Shown: positions 45,600 to 57,892, counted from the stretch's first letter. The stretch is DNA of 64,000 nt from Anoplopoma fimbria (GCF_027596085.1 NC_072465.1:8928053-8992052); one strand, 5' to 3'. Made by a program: numbers and translations. Notes: generated by a model from the sequence alone, not told the origin.

Positions 45600-47300
45600 C
45601 TAACCAACAATGTTTCCTGTGGAAACACTTACCAAATACTAATAAATCAAAAGGTTGAGGGGCTACATGTTAAGGAACCATTAGTAGAATCTTTGTGTTG
45701 TCCTGCTAACCTGGAAGAGTGAGTCTGTGTGCTGGAGCGTTATGTAATGCTGGTTAAGACTGTGTTCTACCGGTGTTATATCTGTTGTTTTGGCATAGGC
45801 TATGGCCCACAGTAGCCTGTGTACTGTCCGCTAATAAATTGGAATAAGCAAGATAACGTCTCGTAGCTTTCCTTACCAAGGGTCGCTACAATATGTTACA
45901 TATTATTGCTTAAACCACCAACACAATCGTTCCCTAAACCTAACCAAGTTATGTTGTGCCTCAGCCGATCAAGAGTTGTCAGATCAACATAAAATATATA
46001 TATTATTTCAACGGTAATAGTGGCTTCAGATCAACAGCATAATTTGCTTTTTAATTTGGAAGACTTGTTGCAGCTCTCTATATATCACAAATCATTCTAG
46101 CACTGTTTACTTTGTAATGTAACTGCCTTTAAAAACACACCTGACAGGTGTCCCATTAGAGATACCGCTCACATGAAATGCTTAAACAACATAATTATTA
46201 AGTTAAATTTGGTTTTGACAATTCATCAAGTAAGATTGTTTTTAAAACAAATTTTTTGTTTTTTTTCTTTCTTGAGAATTTCATAACTTGTTTTTTTTAA
46301 GGCAGATTATCAGTCAATCTAATCGTGTCGCATCAGTAGAGAGAAACACATCATCTTGTTGCACAATCAGACACCCACAGACTGATTGTAACTTTTAACT
46401 GTTTGTTAATGTCAGAGGTGTTTATGCTGGCATGAATGGTGCCGGCAGAGCCGCAGGCCCTTACTGCTGTTTCTCCACCCAATAAAACACTGAATCCGTT
46501 GACATGGATCAGAACATAAGCGTATACAGACATATTACGTTCCGTATACATGAAGACTACAGTAGATGCTGGGAAGTTGTTGTCAGGTGACACAGTTTTT
46601 TTTGTTTTTTTTATATATATATTCCCTCCCTCACTGTGTACAATTTCAAGACAGTCTGGGTGCAATAATAAATTCTATAGTGTTATGAAAGTGTAGTTGT
46701 TGAGAAGTCAGATGTAACATATATTTTTTACAATGGATTTGTGTCCCCTTGTAAAGATATTAAAGTAAATAGATTACTGATAAAAAAGAGATTAACCAGT
46801 ATTTCTTCACTTGACTCAAAGACAATGCTTCAAACTGACCGGCAACATAACAGGAGGGTTAGCTAGTGTTGGTCGCTGGCTACGTGTTTCAGGCCTGTAT
46901 GTATTTCCCTGGGATATTGTCACATTCCTCTGAGTCTCCAGGCCAACAGAATCTGCGGTCAGCCGCACATACAGTTTTATTGTGGGAGAGTATTCTACAG
47001 TGTAAGAATGCCAGTGAAGTGATTGATAACATCTATGCTTAGGACTGCGGTATGTCCGTGTGAGTGTGGAGAGAGAGAGAGAGGTGCCGTCTTCTCCACT
47101 GTGGACACATGTTTGAGACATTACTTGATTTGGACCACGGTCGCTTGCGTGTGGCAGACACAGATCAGAACTCTGTCAAATAACATCATTCGGTACCTAC
47201 GCCAACAGCACATTTATATGTGTGTGTGGGTGGATGGGTGGAACGGGACAAGAGAGGGTTGATGCGTGACAGACTGATAGTATGATTTAGCGACAGAGTT
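45600..47300. other. Non-coding, no gene seen
   Basis: This is AT-rich sequence with poly(T) runs at 46245-46300 and 46588-46625 and only short spurious frames. Confidence 0.45.
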
Positions 47301-47326
47301 ATGAGGAATTTATAATCATTTGCCTT

Positions 47327-47330
<4 letters not shown>

Positions 47331-47401
<71 letters not shown>
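47331..47401. repeat. (TG)n microsatellite
   Basis: This is a pure TG run ending in GCGCGC. Confidence 0.97.
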
Positions 47402-47404
<3 letters not shown>

Positions 47405-47529
47405 CTCATTCTTCAGGAATCTCATCATCGATACCAAAAGGACAGAACTTCTCTGTATCAAAACATTGTGTCTGTTCTGCATTCAGGTTATCTAATTGGC
47501 TCCAGACGGAACAATGAACACTGATTCTG

Positions 47530-48960
47530 GAAATAGATTTTTGGGGGGCTTCCACTGACACATCGGACAATCAGACATGTATGCATGTGATCACATATGC
47601 TAAATCACATGGTTACACACATCAACACTTGCACACATAATTGTAAACATCATTATCATCCAGAGAACGCCATTTATCATATCAGTTCTGTACTTGAAAT
47701 CAAGTACTATGATGAACAAACAAGGAAAGAAGTAAGGGTGCAAAGTAGTTTAACCTCTTCAGGCCTCTAAAAATATTAAGATGGAAGAAATCTCTTTGTT
47801 TGAATGGTTCCCAAACCATGGATAAATAATAACTGTGATGAGTTTTGCTTTCAAGTCCAACTGAAAATAAGTTGCATTTTTGTTCTGCAACTTAGCTTTC
47901 TGAATGAGCCTCCAAACAAGTATTCACCAGGGACAAGTACACCGCTAGTTCAGTGCACTTCAGTTCCCAGGCTAGATAGCTATTTAGCATCTCAGCTTCA
48001 GCACATTAAACAGCATGTAAAACATGCAAATTTGTCCTTGGGCCTGGTTAGATTGCTGGTGTGCTCCTTATTCTTCAATACCAGTAACAATACATAGTCT
48101 GCCCATGACATAGCTAGTGCTCAGCCTGCCAGCTACTGTCCAGCTCCAGCTGGTATGCCACCTTCTTGAGTTTAGCCTAGCATGCTCCACCAGTCTTAAA
48201 ACTGGACTGGAGACAAATAACAACATTTGGGACTACCAGAATTGATGTTGCGCAACAGGTGCCAGAACACAACTAAGTGGACATTGTCCAACAGACTTTT
48301 GGTCAGCAGTGACAAGAGGTGTTGGCACAGCAGAGGTGCAGTTCTGAAAGGGAGTAAATCAGGCAGAGTGAATTACTGGTGGATGTGTCAGGGTCATTAA
48401 TCATGTTCAATCAAATCAGCTCCTCTCATTTCTTTTGAAAGCAGTAAACCCACCGCCATGACGCACTGATAGAAGAGGAGAGTCTAGACCGGCTTCTTCT
48501 TCTGCCCTGAATATTCATGATGTCTTTATCTAACTGTATTGGGAGGTTCATGCTGCTCACTGGAACTGTGTGCTTCTCCCTGTTTGTTTTAGACATTTAT
48601 TTAGTAACTAACCAAAAGGTTGTTAAGATAGGGAAATAAAACCTGTGCTCCTCCTGTCCTATGAAAACAACCTGGGGCTGAGTGACTGATTCACGCTAAT
48701 CAATTGATTGATTAATTAACATTCATTCCACAAGTTAGCCAGTTTGTGAACTGCTCAGTCAGTTACAGTACTGAGCTTACAGTGTATCTTTAAGGACCGC
48801 AGTCAGATATCTAAACTTTCAGACATGACTTAACCAGCAATATATTATGATTATAACCATAAGTTATTAGCTATGTTTTCATCATGACATGCTTGTATTA
48901 TGTTAACCATAAATATGCCACTTCTGAATATAGTGATTGTTTATAACCATACTCACTGCA
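47530..48960. other. Non-coding, no gene seen
   Basis: No supportable exon or repeat border is visible. Confidence 0.4.
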
Positions 48961-48984
48961 TGGCACTTGTGATGGCAATATAGA

Positions 48985-49260
48985 TCACCATGGATCACCA
49001 TGGTACTTTCATCAGCAGGACAAATAATAATGATAGTTTTCTTTTATCTGGTTGAATATCTACTGGTATGATTTGCAGGAAATTTGCTACAGATATTCAT
49101 GATGCCTAGACAATATATGTGTCATGTCACGTCTTGACATCCATTGGATGGATTACCAATTTTGTACACATTTTCATGTCCTCAATTGGGTGAATTACTA
49201 GGGGTGATGCCCCGACGTTTCCTCCAGCATATAAGCATGCTGACGTTAATGATTTAAAAC
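48985..49260 (-). repeat. Degenerate dispersed repeat (GGATGAATT...CATGCTGACGTTA family)
   Basis: GGTTGAATATCTACTGGTAT, TTGACATCCATTGGATGGAT, TTTTGTACACATTTTCATGT and AGCATGCTGACGTTAATG are diverged pieces of a very common teleost repeat. Other copies are at 53925-54150, 57893-58010 and 61290-61450. Confidence 0.5.
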
Positions 49261-49567
49261 TAAATGTGAGCTAAGCTTTTATTTACTTATTTACAGAAAA
49301 CTAGTTTAACTTTGAAAGCGACTTATGTCCAAATTACCCATCTCACTTGAAAACACAACCACTTCTTAAAGCTAGGGTTGGTGATCTTGAGAAACAAGGT
49401 ACACTAGATTTAGAAAATGTTCCAACCAAAAAACCCAGCTCAGTGGTGCCATTTATTTTCCAATGAAAGGCCGACATCATCTTTGAATACGGCTGTCGCC
49501 ATGTTGTTTTTTTGGAACTGAAGTAGAATGTCATGCTAAATTAGCTGCTGGCTGTTCTTGAATAAAC

Positions 49568-49930
49568 CATAGGCTGTTTATAAGAAGTGGACGTAATCAA
49601 CGGGACGTCATCCATGGGTTTTGGAGCGCCATTTTGAAGCCTTGAGTTTGGCAATTTTGCAGCCGTGTTGTTTTTTTCACAACCAAGGAAAGGAAACTAC
49701 CATATTTGGAATGAGGTAGAGTGACCTAGAGCAGCCTTATACGGCTCTGGTAGCAGCAGCGAACCTGTCAATCACAGTAAGTCCGCCCTAAAGCATACTT
49801 CACTTTTATTTGACTCTAGATTAACCATAACTTACTAAATGAACATGATGATGTATTGAAGAAGACTTGAAACTAGAGATTGAGACCATAAACTCATGTT
49901 TACAATGTTTACTGAGGGAAGGAGAGAGAA
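49568..49930 (+). repeat. CATAGRCTGTWTATAAG repeat, copy 1
   Basis: It starts CATAGGCTGTTTATAAGAAG and includes CCATTTTGAAGCCTTGAGTT, GGCAATTTTGCAGCCGTGTT and AATCACAGTAAGTCCGCCCT. It aligns with copies at 53035-53280 (+), 57035-57310 (-) and 63793-64000 (+). Confidence 0.75.
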
Positions 49931-50440
49931 TGCAAGTTTGAAGACACTTACGCATTGGCTTCACCCGGCAGAACTCGAGGCTGCCGCCTGGTTATTAATC
50001 ACAGCTGTTGAGCTAGCAGCTGTTGAAGACTTGCGGATGATCAATGAGTGCCCAGGCAGAATAACATATAGGTAGATAGACAGGTAAGTAGCCCGTCCAA
50101 TCATTCCATTCAGGCCAAATTAAATGATTGGACAGGACTATTACAGTGATGTGACAGCCACAGATTTTGAAATTATGATTTTTTTTGTCAGACCATTTCA
50201 TTCATTGATTGCTTTCAGGAAGTAATGAGAATTTAAATAAATAGACCAAAAATGTTTTTGAAGAAGATTACCAGTCCTACTTTAAACGATTTGTGTCTGC
50301 GTGAGTTTTCTGATTCTTATTATGTAAAAAGATGCATTTGTGACCAGCTTACTAACATGTCTAAAGTGACCACCAACAGACCTGCAGTTTAATATTTTGC
50401 AAAACATTCAGCCCTAGTTGTTTCTGGATTCTGATCACAG

Positions 50441-50574
50441 CGACTTGTCATATTGACGAGGCCCAGTGGACATCTGATAGTAGATGATCAATACTTAAGT
50501 CACACATGCACAGTGGGAGGGGTTCGCAGTCTCTTGATGGGAGAGTTAACCGGTTCCAGCCCTCAAAAGACTTG
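50441..50574 (+). repeat. Left arm of a ~110-bp inverted duplication
   Basis: From GACTTGTCATATTGA through ATCAATACTTAAGTCACACA and GATGGGAGAGTTAACCGG to CCCTCAAAAGACTTG, this arm is the inverse of 50984-51095 with few mismatches. It also has a ~16-bp segment (around 50457-50473) that the right arm lacks. The two arms encode the same peptide (DQYLSHTCTVGG) on opposite strands. Confidence 0.9.
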
Positions 50575-50833
50575 TTGCTGTAGCAACCCCAGTCTCCTCC
50601 CTCCAGTGGACAGCATTGGGAAACTCCTAATGAGTTTCAAAAGCCAGGGACACTATATCACTTACACGCCCACACACACACACGCCATCACACATACGCC
50701 CACACACACGGCAGTCTGTAGAGCCAGAGAGTGAATGGGATTTATTGTTATTGTGATAACCTGGGAGTCCAGCAGTGGTTGAATTTTTTTTTTTTTTAGT
50801 GAGGCCTGATTTAAAGTGGGACTCCTGGAGGAG

Positions 50834-50834
<1 letters not shown>

Positions 50835-50900
<66 letters not shown>
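50835..50900. repeat. (CA)n microsatellite in the spacer of the inverted duplication
   Basis: This is a pure CA run, preceded by a poly(T) at about 50787-50798. Confidence 0.97.
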
Positions 50901-50903
<3 letters not shown>

Positions 50904-50983
50904 ACACACACTTAAACGGCTGTCCCTCTCTCCAGCTCTCTGTCTTTCTCCCTCACTTTCAATAAGTTTCACCTTGTTTTCCT

Positions 50984-51095
50984 CAAGTCTTTTGAGGGCT
51001 GGAACCAGTTAACTCTCCCATCAAGAGACTGGGAGCCCCTCCCACTGTGCATGTGTGACTTAAGTATTGATCTACTATCAGATCAATATGACAAG
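50984..51095 (-). repeat. Right arm of the ~110-bp inverted duplication
   Basis: This is the reverse complement of 50441-50574, minus the extra left-arm segment. Differences are a few substitutions, such as GGTTCGCAG against GGCTCCCAG and AACCGG against AACTGG. Confidence 0.9.
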
Positions 51096-51103
51096 CCACT
51101 GTG

Positions 51104-51115
51104 GTGTGTGTGTGT

Positions 51116-51170
<55 letters not shown>
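51104..51170. repeat. (GT)n microsatellite
   Basis: This is a GT run with a TACG interruption, next to the right arm and complementary to the CA run at 50835-50900. Confidence 0.97.
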
Positions 51171-51173
<3 letters not shown>

Positions 51174-51865
51174 GGATGAGCACGGAGGTATTTATGAGGA
51201 TTGTGGCAAACCATACCACCTCTGCTGAGATATGACTTTGTGCGAGCACGTGTGTGCGTCTGTGTGTAACTTTACTGCTGCGTCCCTATGGGGGGGTGTC
51301 AGGTCTCTGTATGCCTGAACTCAGGCAGCCATGACAAACATTAGGCTAATGAATTATGAGCTGACTGCTGGAGTGTGGATCTGCTGTGTGTGTGTATGTG
51401 AGCGTGTCTGTGTGTGGTTGAGCGCAAATATTATTGCAGGGAAAGTCTATCCAGGGGTTTAATAGATGGTGCAGAGTGCAGTGTAACAACACCAGATATA
51501 GGTATTGAGTTTCATATCAAAAATCTTAAAGTAATTCTGTTTATGGCAACAGCAGCAGAGAGCTTTCCTTTTCTAACACACTTCTACATATTCAACAAAA
51601 TGAAAAAGGCCTTCATTGTACATTAAAAAAAAAATCTATTATTTTGAATTATTTTTTTTTCAAAATGTTTAGATATTAATGGAATTAGTGCAATCTTCAT
51701 GGGTATTTACTGAACAGCACAACATGGGAATGAAGCTGTGTTCTTTCAAAGTAACAATTTGAACATTTTGGAAAACCTTTTAGGTGGAAAATGTGAGTAT
51801 CACACTTTCACTTGTTCCGCTATCTGTATTTAACTATTTATTATAGGCTGAGAATTAATCTATAT

Positions 51866-53009
51866 TTAACCCTCCTGTTACCTTCAAATTTACTAACATC
51901 TTTTATCCTTGGGGTCAATTTGACCCCAGCATTTTAAACCTCCAGAAAATGATTATAATTAAAATTGTTACCCAAGTTTATGTGTCAGGAACTTTATGTT
52001 AGTTTGTTGACTACCTAAATAGCCCTTAAAATAAAACAAACCCCCCCACCCACCCCCCTTATACATCCAGAATACCTGTTACGCGACTATGGGGAAATAT
52101 GCAGATCACCATAAAATCTCACTGATTGACCTAAAATTGGAAAGAGATATCTTTTTGGTGCTTTAATGGCTTTATATTATTTCTAAGTACATATTTTTGT
52201 TATCTATAACATTTGGAATGAAAAACAATTTCTGTTATCAACAATAGTAACATGTATTATGGAGGAAAAACAAACAGGGCGTACGATCGTACACCACGGC
52301 GTACGATGTAAAAAATGATCACAAGTAATGTTATGACCATTCAGTCCTTCAGCCATGTCAAGTACCACCCTCATGCCCTGATTTTTTTCAGGTGCTTCCC
52401 CAGGGGATTTACCAGTGTACACCTGCATATTCCAGTCATAGCTGGACTGTGCATCACATGCTGCCCATATTTTGATACCGTATTTGGCCGGTTTGCTCGG
52501 CATGTATTGTCTGAAGGTACAGCGCCCACGAAATGCAACCAGACATTCATCCACAGTCACGTGGGGGCCTAGATTGTAAAGAAAGGGTAATCGCTGAACC
52601 CACTTGTCCCATACTATTAGTATTGGTATTGCTGCGAGTTTGTCACGCTCTCGTCGGCCCTGCCTTGTTTCTCTGTCATCAAAGCGTATGACACGGGAGA
52701 AAACATGGAATGTGTTTAGAGACATGGTGGCTGGAAATATTGCCCTTCCAGTGTCAGCAGCCCAAAGGCTTGCTGTTGCTTCGCCTTTTGACTTGTACAC
52801 TCCTGCCAAAATGAGCAACCCAATGTAGGCTTGCAAGTGGGTCTCATCCTTAACATATCATCATGTTAATTTTATGTTTACCCAGTTGTCCACATTAAAT
52901 TAGGAAAAGTCATTAAATATGAAGCAAAACAAATGATGTCAATCATTTATTTAGAGACGTTAAACATTGAATATGGTCAAATTGACCCCAAAGATAATAG
53001 GAGGGTTAA
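51866..53009 (-). mobile_element. piggyBac element, internally deleted, both ends present
   Basis: The left end is TTAA|CCCTCCTGTTACCTT (TTAA 51866-51869). The right end, read inward, is TTAA|CCCTCCTATTATCTT (TTAA 53006-53009). CCCT ends next to TTAA on both sides are diagnostic of piggyBac transposons. Subterminal near-palindromes lie inside each end: GGGGTCAATTTGACCCC near 51911-51927, and GGTCAAATTGACCCC on the right near 52976-52990. The element is 1144 bp including TTAA, less than half of an autonomous copy. It contains the transposase remnant on the minus strand. Confidence 0.9.
52204..52860 (-). pseudogene. piggyBac transposase fragment (PGBD / DDE_Tnp_1_7)
   Basis: An uninterrupted minus-strand reading frame of about 215 codons matches the middle of a piggyBac transposase, the enzyme that cuts and pastes the element at TTAA. 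It includes LQAYIGLLILAGVYKSKGEA, RVIRFDDRETR, then WDKWVQRLPFLYN, then VTVDECLVAFRGRC with the first catalytic Asp. QYMPSKPAKYGIKIWAACDA follows, then MQVYTGKSPGEAPEKNQGMR, and GHNITCDHF with the second catalytic Asp. After TCDHF the frame runs into unrelated sequence and stops. The region with the third catalytic Asp and the C-terminal Cys-rich domain is gone, as is the N-terminus (a TGA precedes the block). It therefore cannot be active. The lack of stops within the remaining domain suggests a fairly recent copy. Confidence 0.92.
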
Positions 53010-53034
53010 TTTCAGTGAGGCTGTGTTATCACTG

Positions 53035-53280
53035 TCAAGATGGCAACAAACAGCTCTTTAGAAACCCATTTTGAAGCTTTGAGTTTGGCAATTTTGCAGC
53101 CATGTTGTTTTTTTCACGACCAATGAAAGGAAACTTTGAGACCATAAATTGATGTTTACAATGTTTACTGAGGGAATAAATCAAGTGACAAGTAAAGTAA
53201 TTTCTCATAGACTTCAATACAATTGGACTTCTTTTTGCAACCAAAGGAGTCGCCCCCTGCTGGATGTTGCGGCCTGGTAC
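53035..53280 (+). repeat. CATAGRCTGTWTATAAG-family repeat, copy 2
   Basis: CCATTTTGAAGCTTTGAGTT and GGCAATTTTGCAGCCATGTT match copy 1 at 49.6 kb. AATTTCTCATAGACTTCAAT and GAGTCGCCCCCTGCTGGATG match the inverted copy at 57.04 kb. It begins 25 bp after the piggyBac end. Confidence 0.75.
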
Positions 53281-53924
53281 AGACTTATGATATTGAGCTA
53301 AAAGTCAGAATTTGATGATTATGAATGGAGAGCTAAACTTAAGGGGCAAGTCTTTTAAAAGGTTTACATTCAGCGTCACTCACCGACATGCAGCGAGTGT
53401 CCTTGAGGTCCAACAAACGTGTTGAATGCCTTTCTTTTTACCGTTCGGACCAACAGGAAAGAACAGCATTTCCATGTGATGTTAGACAACATCAACTGAC
53501 TTGACTTTTTATCTGCACTGGCATCTGTATAAACCAGCATTAAAAATCCTAAAATTGGGCTGATGTGGTTGCTGCATGTGGCACTGTTTAAATGTTGATC
53601 TGGACATGCTGAAGACATGGGAGAGGTTCTGACTGATGCACGACCAGAGAGAGCCGCTGTAGCATAAATTCAACCACATGAAGGCATGACCTCATAGGAT
53701 GAAAAACAGTTGATGGCAAAGTACTTTATTCTAAATTAAACAGACAGACGTTTTATTTTACGACATTAAAAAAAATATGCATCCGTCTTTTTACATGTTT
53801 AAGGCATCAGACTTCTCATTGGACAATGTGTGCAGTATCTATGCTGAATATCATAAGGAATTTTTAGCCATGCAAGAAGAAAAGGCTGCATGTTGGTCTG
53901 CCATTTGGTCTGTCCATCTGTTCG

Positions 53925-54150
53925 TCCTCCACTTTGGTCCAGACTGATGTATCTCAACTATTATATGGTTTGCTGTGAAATTTTACGCAAATATTCATGG
54001 TTCCCAGAGGATGTATCCCACTGACTTTGATCACCTTTTTTACTTTTTGCACATTTTCCTGAGTTATAGAATTTCTACATGGGAAAGGACTGCTTTGCCT
54101 AACTTAAAGTTAATGTACAGAGACACCAAGCATGGGCCGGATGTTAAAGG
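53925..54150 (-). repeat. Dispersed repeat, reverse copy
   Basis: GTATCTCAACTATTATATGG, AATATTCATGGTTCCCAGAG and GATGTATCCCACTGACTTTG follow the order of a widespread fish repeat with TTGTTGAGACATTTC and CATGAATGTCTG-like segments. It is the same family as 61290-61450. Confidence 0.6.
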
Positions 54151-54199
54151 GAGGTGAATAATCTTTACAAACGCATATTTAGATGACATTTAGATTTTT

Positions 54200-56450
54200 T
54201 TTTTCGCTTTCATTCCTCCAACTTTTAAAATATCTTTTGGGAACAAGTCAGTCGGTCTCTCTCCAGCTCCTCCCTCCACTCCCATGCGGTGATTTAGAAG
54301 CAGCACGATAGGATCGTGATTATGGTGTCTTACGGCCTTGTAAATGGTGATAATCTGACATATTAAAGCACTGACCTCATCCAGAGTTATAAAAGAGTCA
54401 CCGTTATCATCTCTTAATGACTGAAGATATATACAGTGTGGTTTGCGAGCTTGATTGACCTTCGTGACTCCTGTAGAAGTAATTAAAGTCTGTGAGTCAG
54501 ATGGTAAGTCATTGTGTTTGTGTGATGTGATTGGAATGATCCAAAGCTGTGCCTGGCAGAGACACTGAGGCGGCACATAGAGAGCATGTCCTGGAATAGG
54601 TAAAGGAAATGTCTTAATGATTGGCACTCATTTTATTACCTCCTTAAATCAAGGCTACTCAGCAAGGGATGGACCGGGCCTGGTAATGAACATGTCATCA
54701 GGAAGTTTCACATATTTTAATCAAAGTGATAGTGTTGCAATGCAAAATAAAATACACAGATGTTTCTAATCTCAGTATTAGCCTCAGCTTTACTCTGACA
54801 TCACTGAGCATGCATCTCCAGGTCTTAGGCCATTGGACAGTTCTCTCCAGTAAAACAATGTAATGCCCCCATTGGGTTTGGGAGTGATTCGCTTGCCACA
54901 AGTAAAGGTGTAACTCATGTGTGGCAAGGTGCTGCATCAAATTGGCAGCTGGATTGGTGCTGCATCTCCTGTAGGTGGGTAATCTAGCAGACGTCTTGGG
55001 TTACCAATTGACCGATATTCCAACCCTCACCATTTGGTCACAGCTTTGTTGTGACCAGATGAATGAAATTGCGTGTTCAAAACAAATTAGGTTTCAGTTC
55101 CAGGGTGTCAGTTTGAAAATATTTGAAAGGTTTGACAGACGAGAAGAAAAGTGCCCTCAGGGGCACAATAAAACATGGTGAACCGAGTCGATCGCATGTT
55201 GAGAACCAAACAACAGAATCAATGCAGATGAGAGAAGCCCTAAGAAGATTAAAATATTGATTTGCTCATCCAGTGGTGGAACCAAAAGTTGTCCTCTTAA
55301 CTTTACATCATGTGTTATATTACCGTGACTTCTAATACTGTGTTAGTCATATTCTGATTAAAAGCTCTGCAACAGATTATTGTATTATTATTATTGCATT
55401 TTATTTGCACACACATAATAAGTCCACATAATGAAAAAAATAAGAAATGTGACGAGAAGCTTGGGAATAACAGATCTGGAATAACAAAAAAGGGGAAAAA
55501 AGAAAACTTAACTGCAAATTAATTCCATCCAGATTAATACACAGAGTAATATGAGGTGCCACGTTGCGACTTCTGGAGGCAGATAAGAAAACCGCATGTT
55601 GGATTTTATTAGCCTGTAGGATACTGGAGGAGTTCTTACTGTAACCTTACCGCTACCACGGTAGGAAAGTAGGAAACTTATGAGGGCTACCTCTGTAGCC
55701 TGAGTGAAAGACTACAGATACTAGTTTTTTTTTGGGTAGATAAAAAAACTAATATAATCCACATTTGTATTTACAGTAAATATTCTTCAAAGAAGATGCT
55801 AGAATTGAACATCAATCAAAGATGTTGCTGTAAAACAGACAATGTTCTTTATAGTAAAGATACAAGTACGAAATTATACATCAAACATATCAGAAACCAA
55901 ACATGATTTTAGGGTTAGTGCATTGAAAATATAACCTTAATTACTTATAACTTAATTGTATGCTGTCACCTCCTGAAACCAATAGGAGGATTGTTAGTCG
56001 TTGTTAAAGTACATTGACCTTACTTGTATCAAATATTCTAGTTTTTGCCCTTATTCCTAAAAAGACAACATTCCTACCAAGCTGTTTACAAGGCTCCTTA
56101 TTATTAAAATACTAACAGCCCACATGTCTTACTTGGACAATGCTACATTCAGACGAAGCAAAAATTTGAAAAAAACAGAAGGAATATGTTGTTCACAGGA
56201 CCTGTATCAAATTTGGAATACAGTCATATTCATAATGATAGTGGAATATTAGTACGGATGTAGATGTGACATGACTTCAAGCTGACCAACTGCTATTCTC
56301 TAAAGCAGGAAGCTCTTTACAGACATTTTTCACAGCTTTGTGTGATTCTGATACCAAAAAAATCAGGCTTGAATAAAACTAAACCTTAATCACAGGTAGT
56401 CCCCCTGCATTTCTTCATTTAGACGTCTCAGTCTGGTTCAATAACAAGCC
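54200..56450. other. Non-coding, no gene established
   Basis: A minus-strand frame at 54627-54190 contains DDNGDSFITLDE, which resembles an EF-hand loop. It lacks the central Gly, a second EF-hand and supporting splice sites, so I do not call a gene. The rest is AT-rich. Confidence 0.4.

Positions 56451-56452
<2 letters not shown>

Positions 56453-56494
<42 letters not shown>
56453..56494. repeat. (CT)n microsatellite
   Basis: This is a pure CT run of 42 bp. Confidence 0.97.
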
Positions 56495-56497
<3 letters not shown>

Positions 56498-57034
56498 TTT
56501 TTTCCCCCCGTGGTGATATGTTGAGAGCTCTGATGGATGGGTGGTATGTATGAATGACTGTCTCTATTTATTGAAGGCGGAGGACACAGACGCTGTGTTG
56601 TTAGGACAGGACTTAGACCGTGACCCTGTGACCCCTGCATCTCACGCACAAAATTTCAGGTGATTTCATTATGAGCGTGTCCCCGTCACAGCAGTCCCTT
56701 TCACCTGACCGCTCACACACCGATGTAAACACAAACGAGGGCTGATCATTCATCGTGTCTCTGCTCGCTGTAATGAGTCAGACTGACTTTGATAAGTAAG
56801 CTGTAATGAGTGCAGGCTGCAGTGGACTAGGGACCACTCATTTATCATTGGAGGACCAAGCACAGAGGATTCTATGACAACATATTTATAGGCTGTCTTT
56901 GTTTGTTGTACTCTCTTTTTTTGTGGCATTAAACCCAATTGTCAGATTTGACACACTGATAAAGATCAGACCAAGAAATGTAGTACCAGTTGGCATACTC
57001 CGGTGTTTTCAGAAGTGCATTAAACTTGCATTCA

Positions 57035-57310
57035 CTCTACTGACCAGCAGGGGGCGATTCCTCTGATTTGCAAAAAGAAGTATGACTGAATAGAAGTCTA
57101 TGAGAAAATGACTCTACTTCTCACATGATTTGTTACCTCAGTAAACACAATTTGGTTGGACTTCTGGTTGCAAAAACACAAGATGGCTGTGACAGTCCCC
57201 TGGCTTGTTTATTTGTATATTTGTGTGTCTCTCTAATGCAGCAGGTACTGAAGGTGTTGATTGCCCTAGTTGGAGGCAACTGGGCCCGGTGCTCTCCATG
57301 TATAAAGCTC
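57035..57310 (-). repeat. CATAGRCTGTWTATAAG-family repeat, inverted copy
   Basis: CCAGCAGGGGGCGATTCCTC, TGCAAAAAGAAGTATGACTG and ATAGAAGTCTATGAGAAAAT are the reverse complement of the 3' part of copy 2. GGCAACTGGGCCCGGTGCTC and AAAGCTCCGCC belong to the same family. Confidence 0.65.
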
Positions 57311-57578
57311 CGCCTTTTTGACGGCCGGTGATGTTGACGATACATGCCTGACTTATGGTACTTACACAGAACAAATTCAATACCTTTTTAAAAAAAACTT
57401 AACTTCAAAACAGGTTATAATCATATCTTTCTACATTTAAGAAAGAAGCAAACATTTTTCAAATCATGTCTACCCAAGGATTCTGTCAAAATAAAATACC
57501 CTCTAACATTAGTAAAATAATGAGTCCTATAGAAACAGCCAAAGATGGGGGAAAAGTGATTTTACATCTTTTCATCAA

Positions 57579-57851
57579 ATTGTAATGGTAAATGGACTTT
57601 TACTTGTAGAGCACTTTTCTAGTCTTCTGACCAGTCAAAGCGCTTTTATACTACATCTTATTCAGCCATTCGAAGTCATTCATACACACAACTATTTAAC
57701 TAGTCATACCCACACATATACCTTTTGGGAGCTATTTGGGGTTAAGTGTCTTGCCCAAGGACACATCGACATGGACTAGCGGAGCCGTGGAACAACCCGC
57801 CGATCTTCTGATTGAAGAACTATCCACTTTACCGCTTATCCACAGTCGCCC
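57579..57851 (-). mobile_element. tRNA-derived SINE
   Basis: Read on the minus strand from 57851, the element starts GGCGACTGTGGATAAGCGGT, an A-box-like tRNA head. It continues through a decayed B box (CGGGTTGTTCCACGG) and then CATGTCGATGTGTCCTTGGG and CAAGACACTTAACCCC. The tail AAAAGTGCTCTACAAGTAAA lies near 57590. tRNA-headed SINEs are made by LINE machinery after Pol III transcription. This copy has mutated promoter boxes. The body matches a very common teleost SINE. Confidence 0.75.
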
Positions 57852-57892
57852 ATCATTGTCCAATACTTTCATTCCCGAGCTAATACATGCAG

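Noticed and set aside
54190..54627. EF-hand-like loop DDNGDSFITLDE on the minus strand
   Set aside because: The invariant central Gly is replaced, there is no second EF-hand, and no convincing splice sites or homology in the rest of the frame. It could also be a LINE linker remnant.
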